Shown here: positions 15,832 through 24,648 of the stretch, one piece after another
Numbering within the stretch: position 1 is the stretch's first letter
How the letters are laid out: the number at the start of each line of letters is the position of its first letter
Assembly (NCBI GenBank): GCA_023265135.1
Contig: JAHFUM010000012.1
Span: 1-40,977, forward strand
DNA: 40,977 nt
Direction of reading: 5' to 3'
Source of the DNA: Nitrosarchaeum sp.
GTDB taxonomy: Archaea; Thermoproteota; Nitrososphaeria; Nitrososphaerales; Nitrosopumilaceae
Translations under genes and position numbers: made by a program
Notes under the pieces: model-generated
Told to the model about the DNA's origin: nothing
The model's input: the letters and a program-made list of their open reading frames with translations, nothing else
Database searches by the model: none

Positions 15832-18273
15832 TCAGATTTGTCGTATGACTCCTTGATGTATTAGAAATTCAATTCCTTTGAGAAATTCCTCCTCTGAAAT
15901 TTCTCCAGTTGACCACCATTTTGCATTGTTTTTGATCCAAGATGGAATTTGATTACTTGTTGATCCTGAACTTTGTGCAGTTTGTGGTACATCTATTATT
16001 TTTTCTTTGATCAAAAACTGAATTCCAAGTACAAATGAATTATCATCTATTTTGCCATCTGCCCACCATCCAGCATTGTTTTTGACCCAAGATGGGATTT
16101 TGGATGTTACAACATCCTTTGAATTTATTTTACTTATTAGGACTGTTTTTATTTTCATGTCTTTAACGGATTTAATCAGTTCTTTTAATTCGTTGAATTG
16201 ATTTGAATCAATTTCGTTGACGTATGTTCCATTTTTAATAACTGAAAATTCTTGTGGGTGAAGTGTAACTACAGCAAATCCGTATTTTTGATTACTGTAC
16301 TCTATCTGTGATAGTGTCTCCATGTGATCTATTTTTAAAAATAACATTCCTTCAGAATTCAAATTGCCTGTAACTGCAGTTTCTGGAAATTGATAGATCT
16401 CTAGACCTGAAAATTTGTAAGGTGGACTTGATTTATCGATCTCTGAACTAAAATACGTAAATTCTGCTTCTTTGAGCGCTTTGATAGTATCATTGTTGTA
16501 TTGATTCATTGGAGGAATAAACACAGTTGGTTTTTTTAGTAACGTCTCAGAAATTTTTTTATTTGTTTTTTGTAAAAGATCTAACTGTTCATCATAAGTT
16601 GACAGTGTAAAATCTTCGTGTTTCCATCCATGGTTGGCAACTTCGATTTGTTCTTGAGTTTCCAACTCTTTTTTGATATAATCGACTAATTTCTTGTCAT
16701 CACCAAATGAATTCCCAATAATTCCTATGGTAATTGGTGTATTGTCACGCTTGAATGTTTCTAGTATGTTTAACTGAACATCATCTAACCAAAAATCCTG
16801 AATGTCATCTAGTCTAAATGCAACACAATTACATCTGTCTATGAGTTTAGTTGTAATCACATCTTTTTTATGAACTGAAATCTCATTCAAATATAAAATT
16901 ACTTTTTGATTATTATCTGCAATTCTAACCTGAATTTTATTTATTGATTTGATATTTGGCATTCCTGTAATCTGTCCCTTTGAAAGATCAACTGCAATAT
17001 CTTGCCATTTTCCAGAAGTAATAGTTGAAGGGTCAATCTGTACAATATACCAATTAGATTTGGTGTCATCATCTGAAAATGAAAAAGATAGTTCTTTAAG
17101 ATGTGTAGAATTATCTACTTTGACTCTTGCAACTATTGTTTTATCACTCAAGTCAAATGATGAATATTTTGGGCTACGTGAAAAAACTGCTTTTCCATCT
17201 CCTTCTGTTTCTAATCTTAGACTTTGATCCCCGCTAATAAAGTGAAATACGTCATCACTTTGTATTCCCTGAATAGATTGTTTTTTCCATTTGTGACTTG
17301 CTTGAAAGTTCTCAATTATTTCATCGTTGATCTTGACATTGTTGGATTGTTTTAATTGAGTGCTGTTATTTGATGTCTGATTAAGAAATACGTTCATCTG
17401 GATATCTTTCTCATTAAAAATTACTGAATGATTATCCAACTCTGCAGTGTTGTTTCCAACTAACTTTGAGATTGTTATCTTGTACTCTCCAACTTTGATA
17501 TTTGAGAAATGAGCATCTCCGCGAATTAATTTTGACTCTTCTATTTTGTTTTCATTCTCAAACAGAGAAACAAAAAATACTCCGTCCGAATCTGATAGTT
17601 TTTTTGATTCGCTTGTATATACGGAAACTAATGCTGATTCGACATATTTTGGCCATTTTGTTATTACCTTGATTTGTGATGACCCGGAATCTGGTCTGAT
17701 TGTTTCAGGATAAAATACTAACTTATCTCCCAGATGAACCTCTGGTACGTAATAATCCTCCTCATTCACAACTGACGGAATCCAAAATCTCATTGTTTTT
17801 CCCTCCAAGTCTGTATATCCCTGCGAAATATCTCCACTGTTTTTTGTTTTTAATATGACCTTTGCATTCGGAATGGGAGTTTGTCCATCATTATAAAATA
17901 CATTGAATTGAACTCCAGATGAAAATGGAATTGATATGTGTAATTCCTTACTTCTGTCTACTGCAAAAATCTGGTACCCTGAAAACATATCCTCAATGAA
18001 TACTTCCACTTTGTAGTGGTTGTCTCTTGGCAGTTTTACGTCAAAAAATTGTAAATTTGAGTTTCCCTCTAACTCTGAAAGTTTCTCATTTTCTTTAAAG
18101 ATTATAATTTTTGTGTCTGATAGATCTACTCTGTCTCCATTTGGATAATTCAGTGATATCTGAATTTGTTCTGTAGGAGTTTGCGCCAAAGCGGGTAAGT
18201 ATGTGACAGCAAAAAGCACAGATATTGTAAGTAATATGGAATTTTTCATGTTCATTTTTATCTTGTCAGCCAT
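15832..18273 (-). CDS. Large secreted polysaccharide deacetylase-like protein with WW repeats
   Basis: An 813-residue exported protein. A signal peptide lies at the start (hydrophobic ILLTISVLFAVTYLPALA). About 35-300 are beta-rich, Ig- or carnopeptidase-like modules; about 325-475 resemble a carbohydrate-binding or jelly-roll module (KWKKQSIQGIQSDDVFHFIS). About 480-700 form a NodB/DUF2334-like deacetylase domain with FRLDDIQ (metal Asp pair) and NHGWKHED near 546 (metal His). Two C-terminal repeats of IPSWIKNNAKWW plus a helix end the protein, a module frequent in thaumarchaeal surface proteins. The start could also be 18255 or 18249. It is the last gene of the polysaccharide operon. Confidence 0.85.
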   Translation of the reverse strand: MADKIKMNMKNSILLTISVLFAVTYLPALAQTPTEQIQISLNYPNGDRVDLSDTKIIIFKENEKLSELEGNSNLQFFDVKLPRDNHYKVEVFIEDMFSGYQIFAVDRSKELHISIPFSSGVQFNVFYNDGQTPIPNAKVILKTKNSGDISQGYTDLEGKTMRFWIPSVVNEEDYYVPEVHLGDKLVFYPETIRPDSGSSQIKVITKWPKYVESALVSVYTSESKKLSDSDGVFFVSLFENENKIEESKLIRGDAHFSNIKVGEYKITISKLVGNNTAELDNHSVIFNEKDIQMNVFLNQTSNNSTQLKQSNNVKINDEIIENFQASHKWKKQSIQGIQSDDVFHFISGDQSLRLETEGDGKAVFSRSPKYSSFDLSDKTIVARVKVDNSTHLKELSFSFSDDDTKSNWYIVQIDPSTITSGKWQDIAVDLSKGQITGMPNIKSINKIQVRIADNNQKVILYLNEISVHKKDVITTKLIDRCNCVAFRLDDIQDFWLDDVQLNILETFKRDNTPITIGIIGNSFGDDKKLVDYIKKELETQEQIEVANHGWKHEDFTLSTYDEQLDLLQKTNKKISETLLKKPTVFIPPMNQYNNDTIKALKEAEFTYFSSEIDKSSPPYKFSGLEIYQFPETAVTGNLNSEGMLFLKIDHMETLSQIEYSNQKYGFAVVTLHPQEFSVIKNGTYVNEIDSNQFNELKELIKSVKDMKIKTVLISKINSKDVVTSKIPSWVKNNAGWWADGKIDDNSFVLGIQFLIKEKIIDVPQTAQSSGSTSNQIPSWIKNNAKWWSTGEISEEEFLKGIEFLIHQGVIRQI

Positions 18274-19664
18274 TGATTTTTTCTAAATGTGAGTAATGCT
18301 GGGATTACAAGCCAACACAATCCGAATGATGTGAAAATGTTCATGAAAGGTTTGTATTTCCATGTTCTTGATTTTGAATCGCGGAATTTGTAATCAATAC
18401 CATGAGACAATCCTGCCAGTAACGAACCTCCTACAAATGCAAAAGGAACCCAATAATTTTTGAGAATAAATGGTTCGTAAAGCAGTACAATCAATGTGAT
18501 AAATGGAGCAGTAAATGTCGTCATAAACTCAATATAGAATATAGATGAAATTAATGGATTTTTCTGCCAAAAGAATGTGCTTACAAAAAAGTTGGAGCGA
18601 ATAAATCCTTTCTTCCATCTGGTTTGTTGCCTTATGTATCCTCTAAATTTTTCTGGAACATCGGTATATGCAATTGCTGAAGCTACATAGACTGATTTCC
18701 ATTGTGTCAATGACTGTGCAGTTAAAATTCGGTCTTCGGCATCATCATATTTTGCACTATTCTCTAATAGTTGCTGAGAAATTGGTGCCAGGTGTTTTTT
18801 TGCCCATGGTTTGGCTATGACATAAGTGGTAAGATCTCTATCATCGCTATTTTGTGTTTTTGATTTAATCCAATATGGGATGAAATCTTCTATTACTTCA
18901 CGCCTGTATCCGGCTAAACAACCAGAACAACACGTGACATTTCCTAGAACACTTTCCGTGGTCTTGTGAATATTAAATGCATAATCATACCATGCATCCT
19001 GACACTTTGTTAGTATATTTTTTCTAGAATTCCACACCTTTGCATATCCTACTACTGATCCTATTTTGAGATCTCCATTAAACGTCTTCATGAACTCTTC
19101 AATTGCATGATTGTCTACAACACTATCTGAATCGATTAAAACTATGAATTTTCCTTTTGAATGATTAAACCCAGTTGCAACTGCGTGTCTTTTTCCCTCA
19201 TTTGCTTTGTGAATTACTTTAAGGGTTGGATATTTTTTTGCAAGATTATTTAGAATATTTTTTGTATTATCCTTACTACCATCATTAACTGCAATCACTT
19301 CGATATTTCTGTATGTAGATCTGAATATTGATTCGATTACAATGTCTATCATTGATTCTTGATTGTACACTGGAATAATTATCGAAACCAATTCGTTTCC
19401 TGCTTTTCCTATTGCTGGATTTTTGTAAAATATCCATCCTATTATTATGACCAAAAATGCATGAATTGGCATAATTGTAGAATATGCTACAAGCGTATCA
19501 TTTTCAAGCATTCCCTGATATAGGTTGAATCCGATGATAAACGCCAATCCGATAATTACTGTTCCTCTTACAATCCATCCCTTTTTACTAATGTGAATTC
19601 TCCTGTCTAGTGAAATTTTTTGTTCACATACTGGTTTGAAATCATTTTCAAGAACGGTTGCCAA
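18258..19664 (-). CDS. Membrane glycosyltransferase, family 2 (hyaluronan synthase/NodC-like)
   Basis: A 468-residue processive-type GT2. Hydrophobic helices flank the cytosolic domain (about 32-47, 63-80 and three at about 370-460). Catalytic motifs are ordered as in hyaluronan, chitin and cellulose synthases: nucleotide strand SIIIPVYNQ (94-102), NDGS (127-130), metal DSDS (178-181), a Cys/Gly acceptor loop (CCSGCLAGYRRE), the base motif EDRILT (310-315) and QQTRW (346-350). It likely polymerises a nucleotide sugar at the membrane and extrudes the chain. The donor is unknown. It follows the membrane deacetylase gene by 1 nt and its end may overlap the next gene's start. Confidence 0.93.
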   Translation of the reverse strand: MATVLENDFKPVCEQKISLDRRIHISKKGWIVRGTVIIGLAFIIGFNLYQGMLENDTLVAYSTIMPIHAFLVIIIGWIFYKNPAIGKAGNELVSIIIPVYNQESMIDIVIESIFRSTYRNIEVIAVNDGSKDNTKNILNNLAKKYPTLKVIHKANEGKRHAVATGFNHSKGKFIVLIDSDSVVDNHAIEEFMKTFNGDLKIGSVVGYAKVWNSRKNILTKCQDAWYDYAFNIHKTTESVLGNVTCCSGCLAGYRREVIEDFIPYWIKSKTQNSDDRDLTTYVIAKPWAKKHLAPISQQLLENSAKYDDAEDRILTAQSLTQWKSVYVASAIAYTDVPEKFRGYIRQQTRWKKGFIRSNFFVSTFFWQKNPLISSIFYIEFMTTFTAPFITLIVLLYEPFILKNYWVPFAFVGGSLLAGLSHGIDYKFRDSKSRTWKYKPFMNIFTSFGLCWLVIPALLTFRKNQWLTR

Positions 19665-19665
19665 T

Positions 19666-20379
19666 TTAGGAACCTCTCACTGTTAGCTGATTGCCAACTA
19701 CCTCTGATGGACTCTTGAAGACAACATTTTGTTTTTTGATTAAATCTATGGACTCAAAAATAGATTCAATCGAATCTGTGTTATCAAAATTAATTAAAAG
19801 AGGAGTGGTCTTGTCTGCATTGTCAATCTTAGAGTCTTTGCTAATCTCCTGAAGGTTATATTTGATAAATTGTCCATTTTGGTAATAGTTGTACTGTTTG
19901 TCATATGAAAAATCAGCAATTATTCCTGATTTTGTCAGTAAAGAGTAGATGTTTTGGTCAGTGTAGCCATACGGAGCCTTGAAAATTTTGGAATCTAGGT
20001 TTCCTGCTTTGTCTAACAAATATTTTCCATTTTTAATTACATCCAGCTGATTTTGGTAGTCTAACTGGGATTCAAGACTTGTATATCTTATAGTGGAACT
20101 GCCAATATCAAAATTTTTCCCAAACAAATTCACACATTCTGGAAACTCTCGAGCGATTTCCCCTGGAATGAAAATGACTCCTTTCAGATCTTCTTTTTTT
20201 ACTCTTGCTGCAAGGTCATTGCACCATTCTGGAAGATTGTCTGTATTTTTAATTTCAAACGATAAAAGTATGGTATGTGTAACTGGCATATTTGGAATTA
20301 TTAGTGCAGGTGCAACAAGAGATATCCCTGCAATGATTACTAGACTAGTCGAAATGATTCCGATATGAACTAGTTTCAT
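19666..20379 (-). CDS. Membrane-anchored polysaccharide deacetylase-like protein (degenerate)
   Basis: A 237-residue protein with an N-terminal membrane anchor (about 8-30) and an extracellular NodB-like fold. The family order is recognisable: strand ILLSFEIKN where the catalytic TFDDG should be, VIFIPGEIA, IGSSTIRYTSLES where HTxxH metal ligands are expected, and FKAPYGYTDQ matching the RxPYG motif. The metal-binding Asp and both His seem lost, so it is probably inactive, perhaps a substrate-binding or assembly partner. It lies 1 nt from its neighbours on both sides within the operon. Confidence 0.75.
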   Translation of the reverse strand: MKLVHIGIISTSLVIIAGISLVAPALIIPNMPVTHTILLSFEIKNTDNLPEWCNDLAARVKKEDLKGVIFIPGEIAREFPECVNLFGKNFDIGSSTIRYTSLESQLDYQNQLDVIKNGKYLLDKAGNLDSKIFKAPYGYTDQNIYSLLTKSGIIADFSYDKQYNYYQNGQFIKYNLQEISKDSKIDNADKTTPLLINFDNTDSIESIFESIDLIKKQNVVFKSPSEVVGNQLTVRGS

Positions 20380-20380
20380 A

Positions 20381-21298
20381 TTATATTACAATGTTTGTAG
20401 TCGTAATTTCAAATTCTGTGGGCTTCTGTGATTTTTGTGGCGTTCTTTGATTTATGGATGTTCTATACTCTACATCTATTTTTTTTGCAGCTTCAATTAT
20501 GCTGCTACCTATGGATTTTTTTGAAAGATCCAATAACATTTGACTGTCTTTTGGAAGACAGTGACCTCCAATTCCTTCCATTGCTTGTAGAATCTGAATA
20601 TTCCATTTTGTATTGATTGCGTTTCGAAGCTCTTCAAAATTTAGATTGTTATTTTCACAAATTAATTTTAGTTCTTCAGCATATGCAATTTGTACATACC
20701 TGTATGTGTTTTCTGCAATCTTTGTCATTTCAGCAACATCTGCAGATTTTACATAATAGAGTGGTATCCCAAGAATTTTTCCATAGAAGTTTGTTGCTTC
20801 TTTATAACAACATTCCTTGCATGCTCCAACTACGCGTTTTTGGTTGACACCATGTGTGTCTCTTTCAGGTTTGTAATATCTATGTGGAACATGCGCCACA
20901 TGTAATTTATGATTTAAAATTTCGTAAATTTTTTGAGTTGTTCCACGTGGGATTGTGCTATCTATACCTAAAAACGATCCTTTCTTTGATTCTCTCAAAA
21001 TTTTGTATGTAATTTCATATAGACCGTCAAGGAAAGGCTCAGCCATATTATCAGGTCTGTGCGTTGAAATACAGATCAAATAATAATCATAATCTTTGAA
21101 ATCAACCGCGGCATTTTTTATTATGCCTGCTTTTAGAGCTCTCTTAATTGCAGCATCACTAATGTCATAACCATCGACTGAAAGACCTATCTTTGTCATG
21201 TACTCTGCGTTACTATATCCTATTTCCCCTAATCCTATTATTAGAATTCTAGAATTATCTGAACCGAATGCTGAAGTTTTGTGAACGTGTTTATCCAT
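20381..21298 (-). CDS. Nucleotide-sugar dehydrogenase, short form (UDP-glucose/GDP-mannose DH family)
   Basis: A 305-residue NAD-dependent 6-dehydrogenase homologue. The Rossmann nucleotide turn is ILIIGLGEIGYSN; the catalytic Cys sits in EGIGGHCLPKDSQML near residue 260; and the linker helix with AEMTKIAENTYRYVQIAYAEE is typical. Full-length family members have a further C-terminal UDP-binding domain; this protein stops after the central domain (EYRTSINQR), so it may be altered in activity. It presumably makes a sugar acid for the polysaccharide. The ATG at 21298 overlaps the upstream zinc-protein gene; a longer frame to 21409 is rejected for that reason. Confidence 0.85.
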   Translation of the reverse strand: MDKHVHKTSAFGSDNSRILIIGLGEIGYSNAEYMTKIGLSVDGYDISDAAIKRALKAGIIKNAAVDFKDYDYYLICISTHRPDNMAEPFLDGLYEITYKILRESKKGSFLGIDSTIPRGTTQKIYEILNHKLHVAHVPHRYYKPERDTHGVNQKRVVGACKECCYKEATNFYGKILGIPLYYVKSADVAEMTKIAENTYRYVQIAYAEELKLICENNNLNFEELRNAINTKWNIQILQAMEGIGGHCLPKDSQMLLDLSKKSIGSSIIEAAKKIDVEYRTSINQRTPQKSQKPTEFEITTTNIVI

Positions 21299-21554
21299 TT
21301 TTAAGTCCCTCAAATTCATTCCAACAAGAATCATGGAACCAGTTGGTATCAAAAAGTATAGTTCCTTCTTGAATTTCCATTTGTTCTTTACAAGAAAAAC
21401 ATGATGCAATTCGATTATTTGTTACGTTTGTTTTTATGTTTGTAGAATTATCTGTTGAATATTTGTGATATGCTCCTTGGATTAAATCATTTTTTTTAGA
21501 CAAAGATACATTTACCGAATCAGTATTTTTTATAATATTAGACATTTGTTGCAT
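21291..21554 (-). CDS. Small zinc-binding protein, first gene of polysaccharide operon
   Basis: An 87-residue protein. The N-terminal half is polar; the C-terminal half has C-F-S-C, 18 residues, then W-F-H-D-S-C, the same layout as the 43-residue protein at 2869. A ribosome site GGAGGT (21561-21566 on the complement) precedes the ATG by 6 nt. Its end overlaps the dehydrogenase ATG, implying coupling. It may be a regulator of the operon or an assembly factor; neither is shown by sequence. Confidence 0.65.
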   Translation of the reverse strand: MQQMSNIIKNTDSVNVSLSKKNDLIQGAYHKYSTDNSTNIKTNVTNNRIASCFSCKEQMEIQEGTILFDTNWFHDSCWNEFEGLKNG

Positions 21555-21818
21555 AGAAAAACCTCCATATTTTTGTATATAACAAAGACGAATTATTCTT
21601 ACTGATGTTTAATACGTAATTCATAAATAGAATGAATTATTTGTTGATATTATCTGTGTGTGAGAATCAATTGAACAACATTTTTTATTTTATGATCAAA
21701 AAATAAAATTCCATTGCATTTGAGTCATTTCAAATTTTTCAATTCATAAATTTAAAAATATTTGCAAGTATTGTGTAATATTTTAGAACACCATTTTAAA
21801 AAAATCCATTTATGATAT

Positions 21819-21840
21819 AATGTGTTACAAAATAGATCGC
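21819..21840 (+). promoter_or_regulatory. 22-nt TGTTACA/GATCGC element, copy 1
   Basis: AATGTGTTACAAAA, one variable base region, AGATCGC. It matches 40429-40450 at 21 of 22 positions. It lies about 265 nt upstream of the polysaccharide operon start. Here only one palindrome half is present. A shared operator is inferred. Confidence 0.5.
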
Positions 21841-21937
21841 TAATTTTTTTAAATAACACATTTTTTCTTTAATGAATTTGTGTTTGTTAAATATAATCAA
21901 AATTTGTTAGTTGAAATAAAATGTTACATACAATATC

Positions 21938-22001
21938 TGTGAGATTGATGCTGCTGGGAGTTTGTCAATTCCAAGATAACCCAGGATCAACAAAACTCAC
22001 A
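21938..22001 (+). ncRNA. Possible structured leader or small RNA
   Basis: Alternative, mutually exclusive stems can form: CTGGG (21954-21958) with CCCAG (21980-21984); GAGTTTGT (21958-21965) with ACAAAACTC (21990-21998) with one bulge; and TGTGAG (21938-21943) with CTCACA (21996-22001). A TTTTATTTT run follows at about 22011. It is GC-richer than its surroundings. It could be an attenuator for the ORF at 22038 or a small RNA. Evidence is base pairing only. Confidence 0.25.
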
Positions 22002-22037
22002 ATGATCTGATTTTATTTTCATAAATTCTACAAATCC

Positions 22038-22202
22038 ATGCGAGAAATTATCATCAAACTAAATACTCTGGACTATCTTGACTTTCAGAAGATAGCCAAC
22101 GCGTCAAGCCTTACGGCAGAACAAAAAATACGCGAAATTATACAATATTATCTGATAATTGAGCGAAATCGCAAGAAATTCACACAAAAACTACTAGTAT
22201 AG
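22038..22202 (+). CDS. Ribbon-helix-helix-like small protein, 54 residues
   Basis: The frame starts MREIIIKLNTLDYLDFQKIA and continues with SSLTAEQKIREIIQYYL, a strand-helix-helix pattern that closely resembles CopG/Arc ribbon-helix-helix repressors (strand R-x-I-x-I-x-L, helix with D-Y-x-x-x-x-K-I-A, second helix starting after a short turn). The tail is basic. Dimeric RHH proteins bind operators as antiparallel ribbons. It sits in the gene-poor region between the TGTTACA element and a C2H2 zinc-finger ORF, so it could regulate the divergent polysaccharide operon (inference). Confidence 0.6.
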   Translation: MREIIIKLNTLDYLDFQKIANASSLTAEQKIREIIQYYLIIERNRKKFTQKLLV

Positions 22203-22359
22203 TGCCTGAATTCTGATGTTTGTGTCATTTGCTGTTATCTCTCTGGCATGATTTTCAGACCATCATTATTTCCTTGCAGAACGGTCTTTTTGAATGAGTG
22301 CAAGTAATGGTACCTCATCTTGACATGTCCTTTTGTGTTACGCCCTAAAATGTTACAAA

Positions 22360-22482
22360 TCATGACCATCCATCTACTTTGGATTCTCTTTTCTTGCCCC
22401 ACCTGTGCTCTATTTGCAAGTGATCCTCTAATTTTCTGGGAGATTCAAGTACCGTGTTGCAGATAAGACATCGATAAGACAT
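22360..22482 (-). CDS. C2H2 zinc-finger small protein, 40 residues
   Basis: An ATG frame of 40 codons beginning MSYRCLICNTVLESPRKLED and continuing HLQIEHRWGKK. The spacing C-x2-C-x12-H-x4-H fits a single classical C2H2 zinc finger, followed by basic residues. Small single-finger proteins of this type are known in thaumarchaea. Nucleic-acid binding is likely but its target is unknown. It is convergent to the RHH-like ORF. Confidence 0.6.
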   Translation of the reverse strand: MSYRCLICNTVLESPRKLEDHLQIEHRWGKKRESKVDGWS

Positions 22483-22681
22483 GGAATCAAAACTAGATTA
22501 ATTTTAGATTAAAGGTATTGGTTATAATGAAAACAAAAGAAATTCTACTCAAGTTGACTCTTAAAATCTCAGTAATCATAAACAAACAAAAATGCGATCT
22601 ATTGCCAGTGTAGCAAAAATATAGAATATGTGATTTCAAATTACTTTGAATAAAATAAACTAATTTAACTTACTTTGATAA

Positions 22682-23149
22682 TTGTATGGTGTGAAAATAA
22701 TTAATGCAATTCCTGGGTTTGGTCCTCAACTAACAGAGCAGCAGATAAATGAATTTCTCACAAAAAACCTGAATCTGCAATTGGGCACTATAGATGAAAA
22801 AGGAGAACCAAACATCACTCCTGTTTGGTTTGACCACAAAAATGGAAAACTTTACATCGCAACTCCAAAAAAATCAAAAAAAGCTCAAAACGCTTTACGG
22901 GGAGATACAATTTATTTCTCAATTGATGATGAAACTTTTCCATACAAGGGTGTAAAAGGTAAGGGAAATGTAAAACTCGTAGACGATTTTGATGCAAAGA
23001 TTGCTATTGCAGAAAAAATTATAATCAAATACATGGGAAGTTTGGAAAACGATATTGGAAAATTCATTATAGGACAAATTAAGGAAGGTACTCAAGCGAT
23101 TCTGGAAATTACGCCAAAATACTATTCTGCGTGGTCATTTCAGGCATAA
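22682..23149 (+). CDS. Pyridoxamine 5'-phosphate oxidase-fold flavoprotein
   Basis: A 155-residue split-barrel protein of the PPOX/FMN-binding superfamily. The typical strands are present: LQLGTIDEKGEPNITPVWFD (about 32-51), KLYIATPKKSKKAQNALRG (the phosphate-contacting segment) and IYFSIDDET..GVKGKGNVKLVDD. Such archaeal proteins bind FMN or F420 and act as uncharacterised reductases or oxidases. The start is TTG at 22682; an in-frame GTG three codons later is also possible. It stands alone, convergent with cysS. Confidence 0.85.
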   Translation: MYGVKIINAIPGFGPQLTEQQINEFLTKNLNLQLGTIDEKGEPNITPVWFDHKNGKLYIATPKKSKKAQNALRGDTIYFSIDDETFPYKGVKGKGNVKLVDDFDAKIAIAEKIIIKYMGSLENDIGKFIIGQIKEGTQAILEITPKYYSAWSFQA

Positions 23150-23253
23150 TTCTGGTCTCTATGGATAGAATGTATCTCTAGTAATCTAGTAAATTAATGA
23201 AATATTTCTTTTATTAGATTTATGCCCTCCTGGGATTTTTGCCACTTGCGAAA

Positions 23254-24648
23254 TTATTGAATATCTGCTTTGATCTTTTCTTTAATCATCCAGATTGTTT
23301 TCCCTTTATGGTCAATTAGATTGATATTCATCTCATTGATTTTGTCTCGAATTTTATCAGCTTCCTGAAATTTCTTTTCTTTTCTTAATTGCTCTCTTGC
23401 TGTGATTAAATTATCTATCTCTTGTTTTTTATCCAAAGTTATCTTTGGAATGACCAATCCTAAGATTTCAAGCATTCTTTCAAATTCTGGAATGATGATT
23501 TTGGCGTCATTTAGGTTCATCTTTTCTTCAGCGGCTAAATAATTTACTTCTTTTACAAGTTTGAAAAATGTCAAAAGTGCCAGGTGTGTGTTAAAGTCAG
23601 ACTCTAATGAATCATCAAACTCTGAGTGTATCTCTTTAACTAGTGATTCGATTTCACTATTTTGTTTTTCACCATTTGCATGAATCAGTTCATAATAACA
23701 TGTCTCTGCTTGGCGCCATTTTATGAGATTCTCTTTTAGTAATTCTTCAGAATAGTCTATTGGTTTTGAATAGTGCCCTGACAAACAAAATAGCCTGATT
23801 ATGTTTGCTCCCCAATTATCCAGGACATGTTTTATTGATTTGATGTTTCCAAGGGATTTTGACATCTTTTCTCCATTGATTGTAACCATTCCAACATGCA
23901 TCCAAATTTTTGCAAATTGCTTTGAGGTAAAAGACTCTGACTGTGCAATTTCATTTTCATGATGAGGAAATATCAAATCCCTGCCGCCGCCATGAATGTC
24001 AAAATTTTCTCCAAGGTATCTTATGCTCATTGCAGAACATTCTATGTGCCATCCTGGTCTACCTTTACCCCATGGGCTATCCCAAAGTGGGGGAACGTCT
24101 GAAAATTTCCATAATGCAAAATCTAGAGGATCTTCTTTTGCTTCATCTACTTCTATTCTTGCCCCTGATTGCAGTTCGTCTATCTTCTTTTTTGATAATT
24201 TACCGTATTGTGGAAACTTTGACACTGAGAAATACACTCCGTTCTTTGAGACATATGCCATATTTTTTTCAATTAACCCTTTGATAAAATTAATAATGTC
24301 GTCTATGTGCTCAGTTGCTTTGGGATATTTTGTTGCACGCTTTACGTTTAGTCTGTCAAAGTCGTCAAAATAATTTTGAATGTACCTTGTACTAATCTGT
24401 TCTGCGGTTGAATTTTCTAATTTTGCACGATTGATTATTTTATCATCCACATCTGTGAAATTTTGAATAAATTCAACACTAATTCCCTTGTTTTCCAAGT
24501 ATTTTCTTAGAACATCAAAAACGATTATCGTTCTTGCATGTCCTATGTGTGACTCATCATAAACTGTAACGCCACACAGGTAGACTCTGACTTTTTTTGA
24601 AACATCTAAGGTTTGTTCAGAATTGCTAAGTGTGTCTTGTAGTTTCAT
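23254..24648 (-). CDS. cysS: Cysteinyl-tRNA synthetase
   Basis: A 464-residue class Ia enzyme that charges tRNA-Cys. HIGH is HIGH at 34-37 and KMSKS at 261-265. Zinc ligands are Cys25, Cys204 and the HHENE region (229-233), which holds the cysteine substrate thiolate. A short DALR-like anticodon domain and the C-terminal helical segment complete the normal architecture. The start overlaps the nadE stop by 4 nt (ATGA on the minus strand), so the two genes are translationally coupled. No missing residue is seen. Confidence 0.97.
   Translation of the reverse strand: MKLQDTLSNSEQTLDVSKKVRVYLCGVTVYDESHIGHARTIIVFDVLRKYLENKGISVEFIQNFTDVDDKIINRAKLENSTAEQISTRYIQNYFDDFDRLNVKRATKYPKATEHIDDIINFIKGLIEKNMAYVSKNGVYFSVSKFPQYGKLSKKKIDELQSGARIEVDEAKEDPLDFALWKFSDVPPLWDSPWGKGRPGWHIECSAMSIRYLGENFDIHGGGRDLIFPHHENEIAQSESFTSKQFAKIWMHVGMVTINGEKMSKSLGNIKSIKHVLDNWGANIIRLFCLSGHYSKPIDYSEELLKENLIKWRQAETCYYELIHANGEKQNSEIESLVKEIHSEFDDSLESDFNTHLALLTFFKLVKEVNYLAAEEKMNLNDAKIIIPEFERMLEILGLVIPKITLDKKQEIDNLITAREQLRKEKKFQEADKIRDKINEMNINLIDHKGKTIWMIKEKIKADIQ

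Larger units (their letters stand above)
21555..22037. other. AT-rich upstream region of the polysaccharide operon
   Basis: About 480 bases with no convincing gene. It contains very AT-rich DNA, a TGTGTTACAAAA...AGATCGC element (21819-21840), another TGTTACA site near 21922 and the potential RNA structure at 21938-22001. It probably carries the promoter and regulatory sites of the minus-strand operon and of the plus-strand ORF at 22038. Confidence 0.5.

Noticed and set aside
22527-22613. 28-codon frame MKTKEILLKLTLKISVIINK
   Set aside because: AT-rich chance frame with no motif or spacing support.
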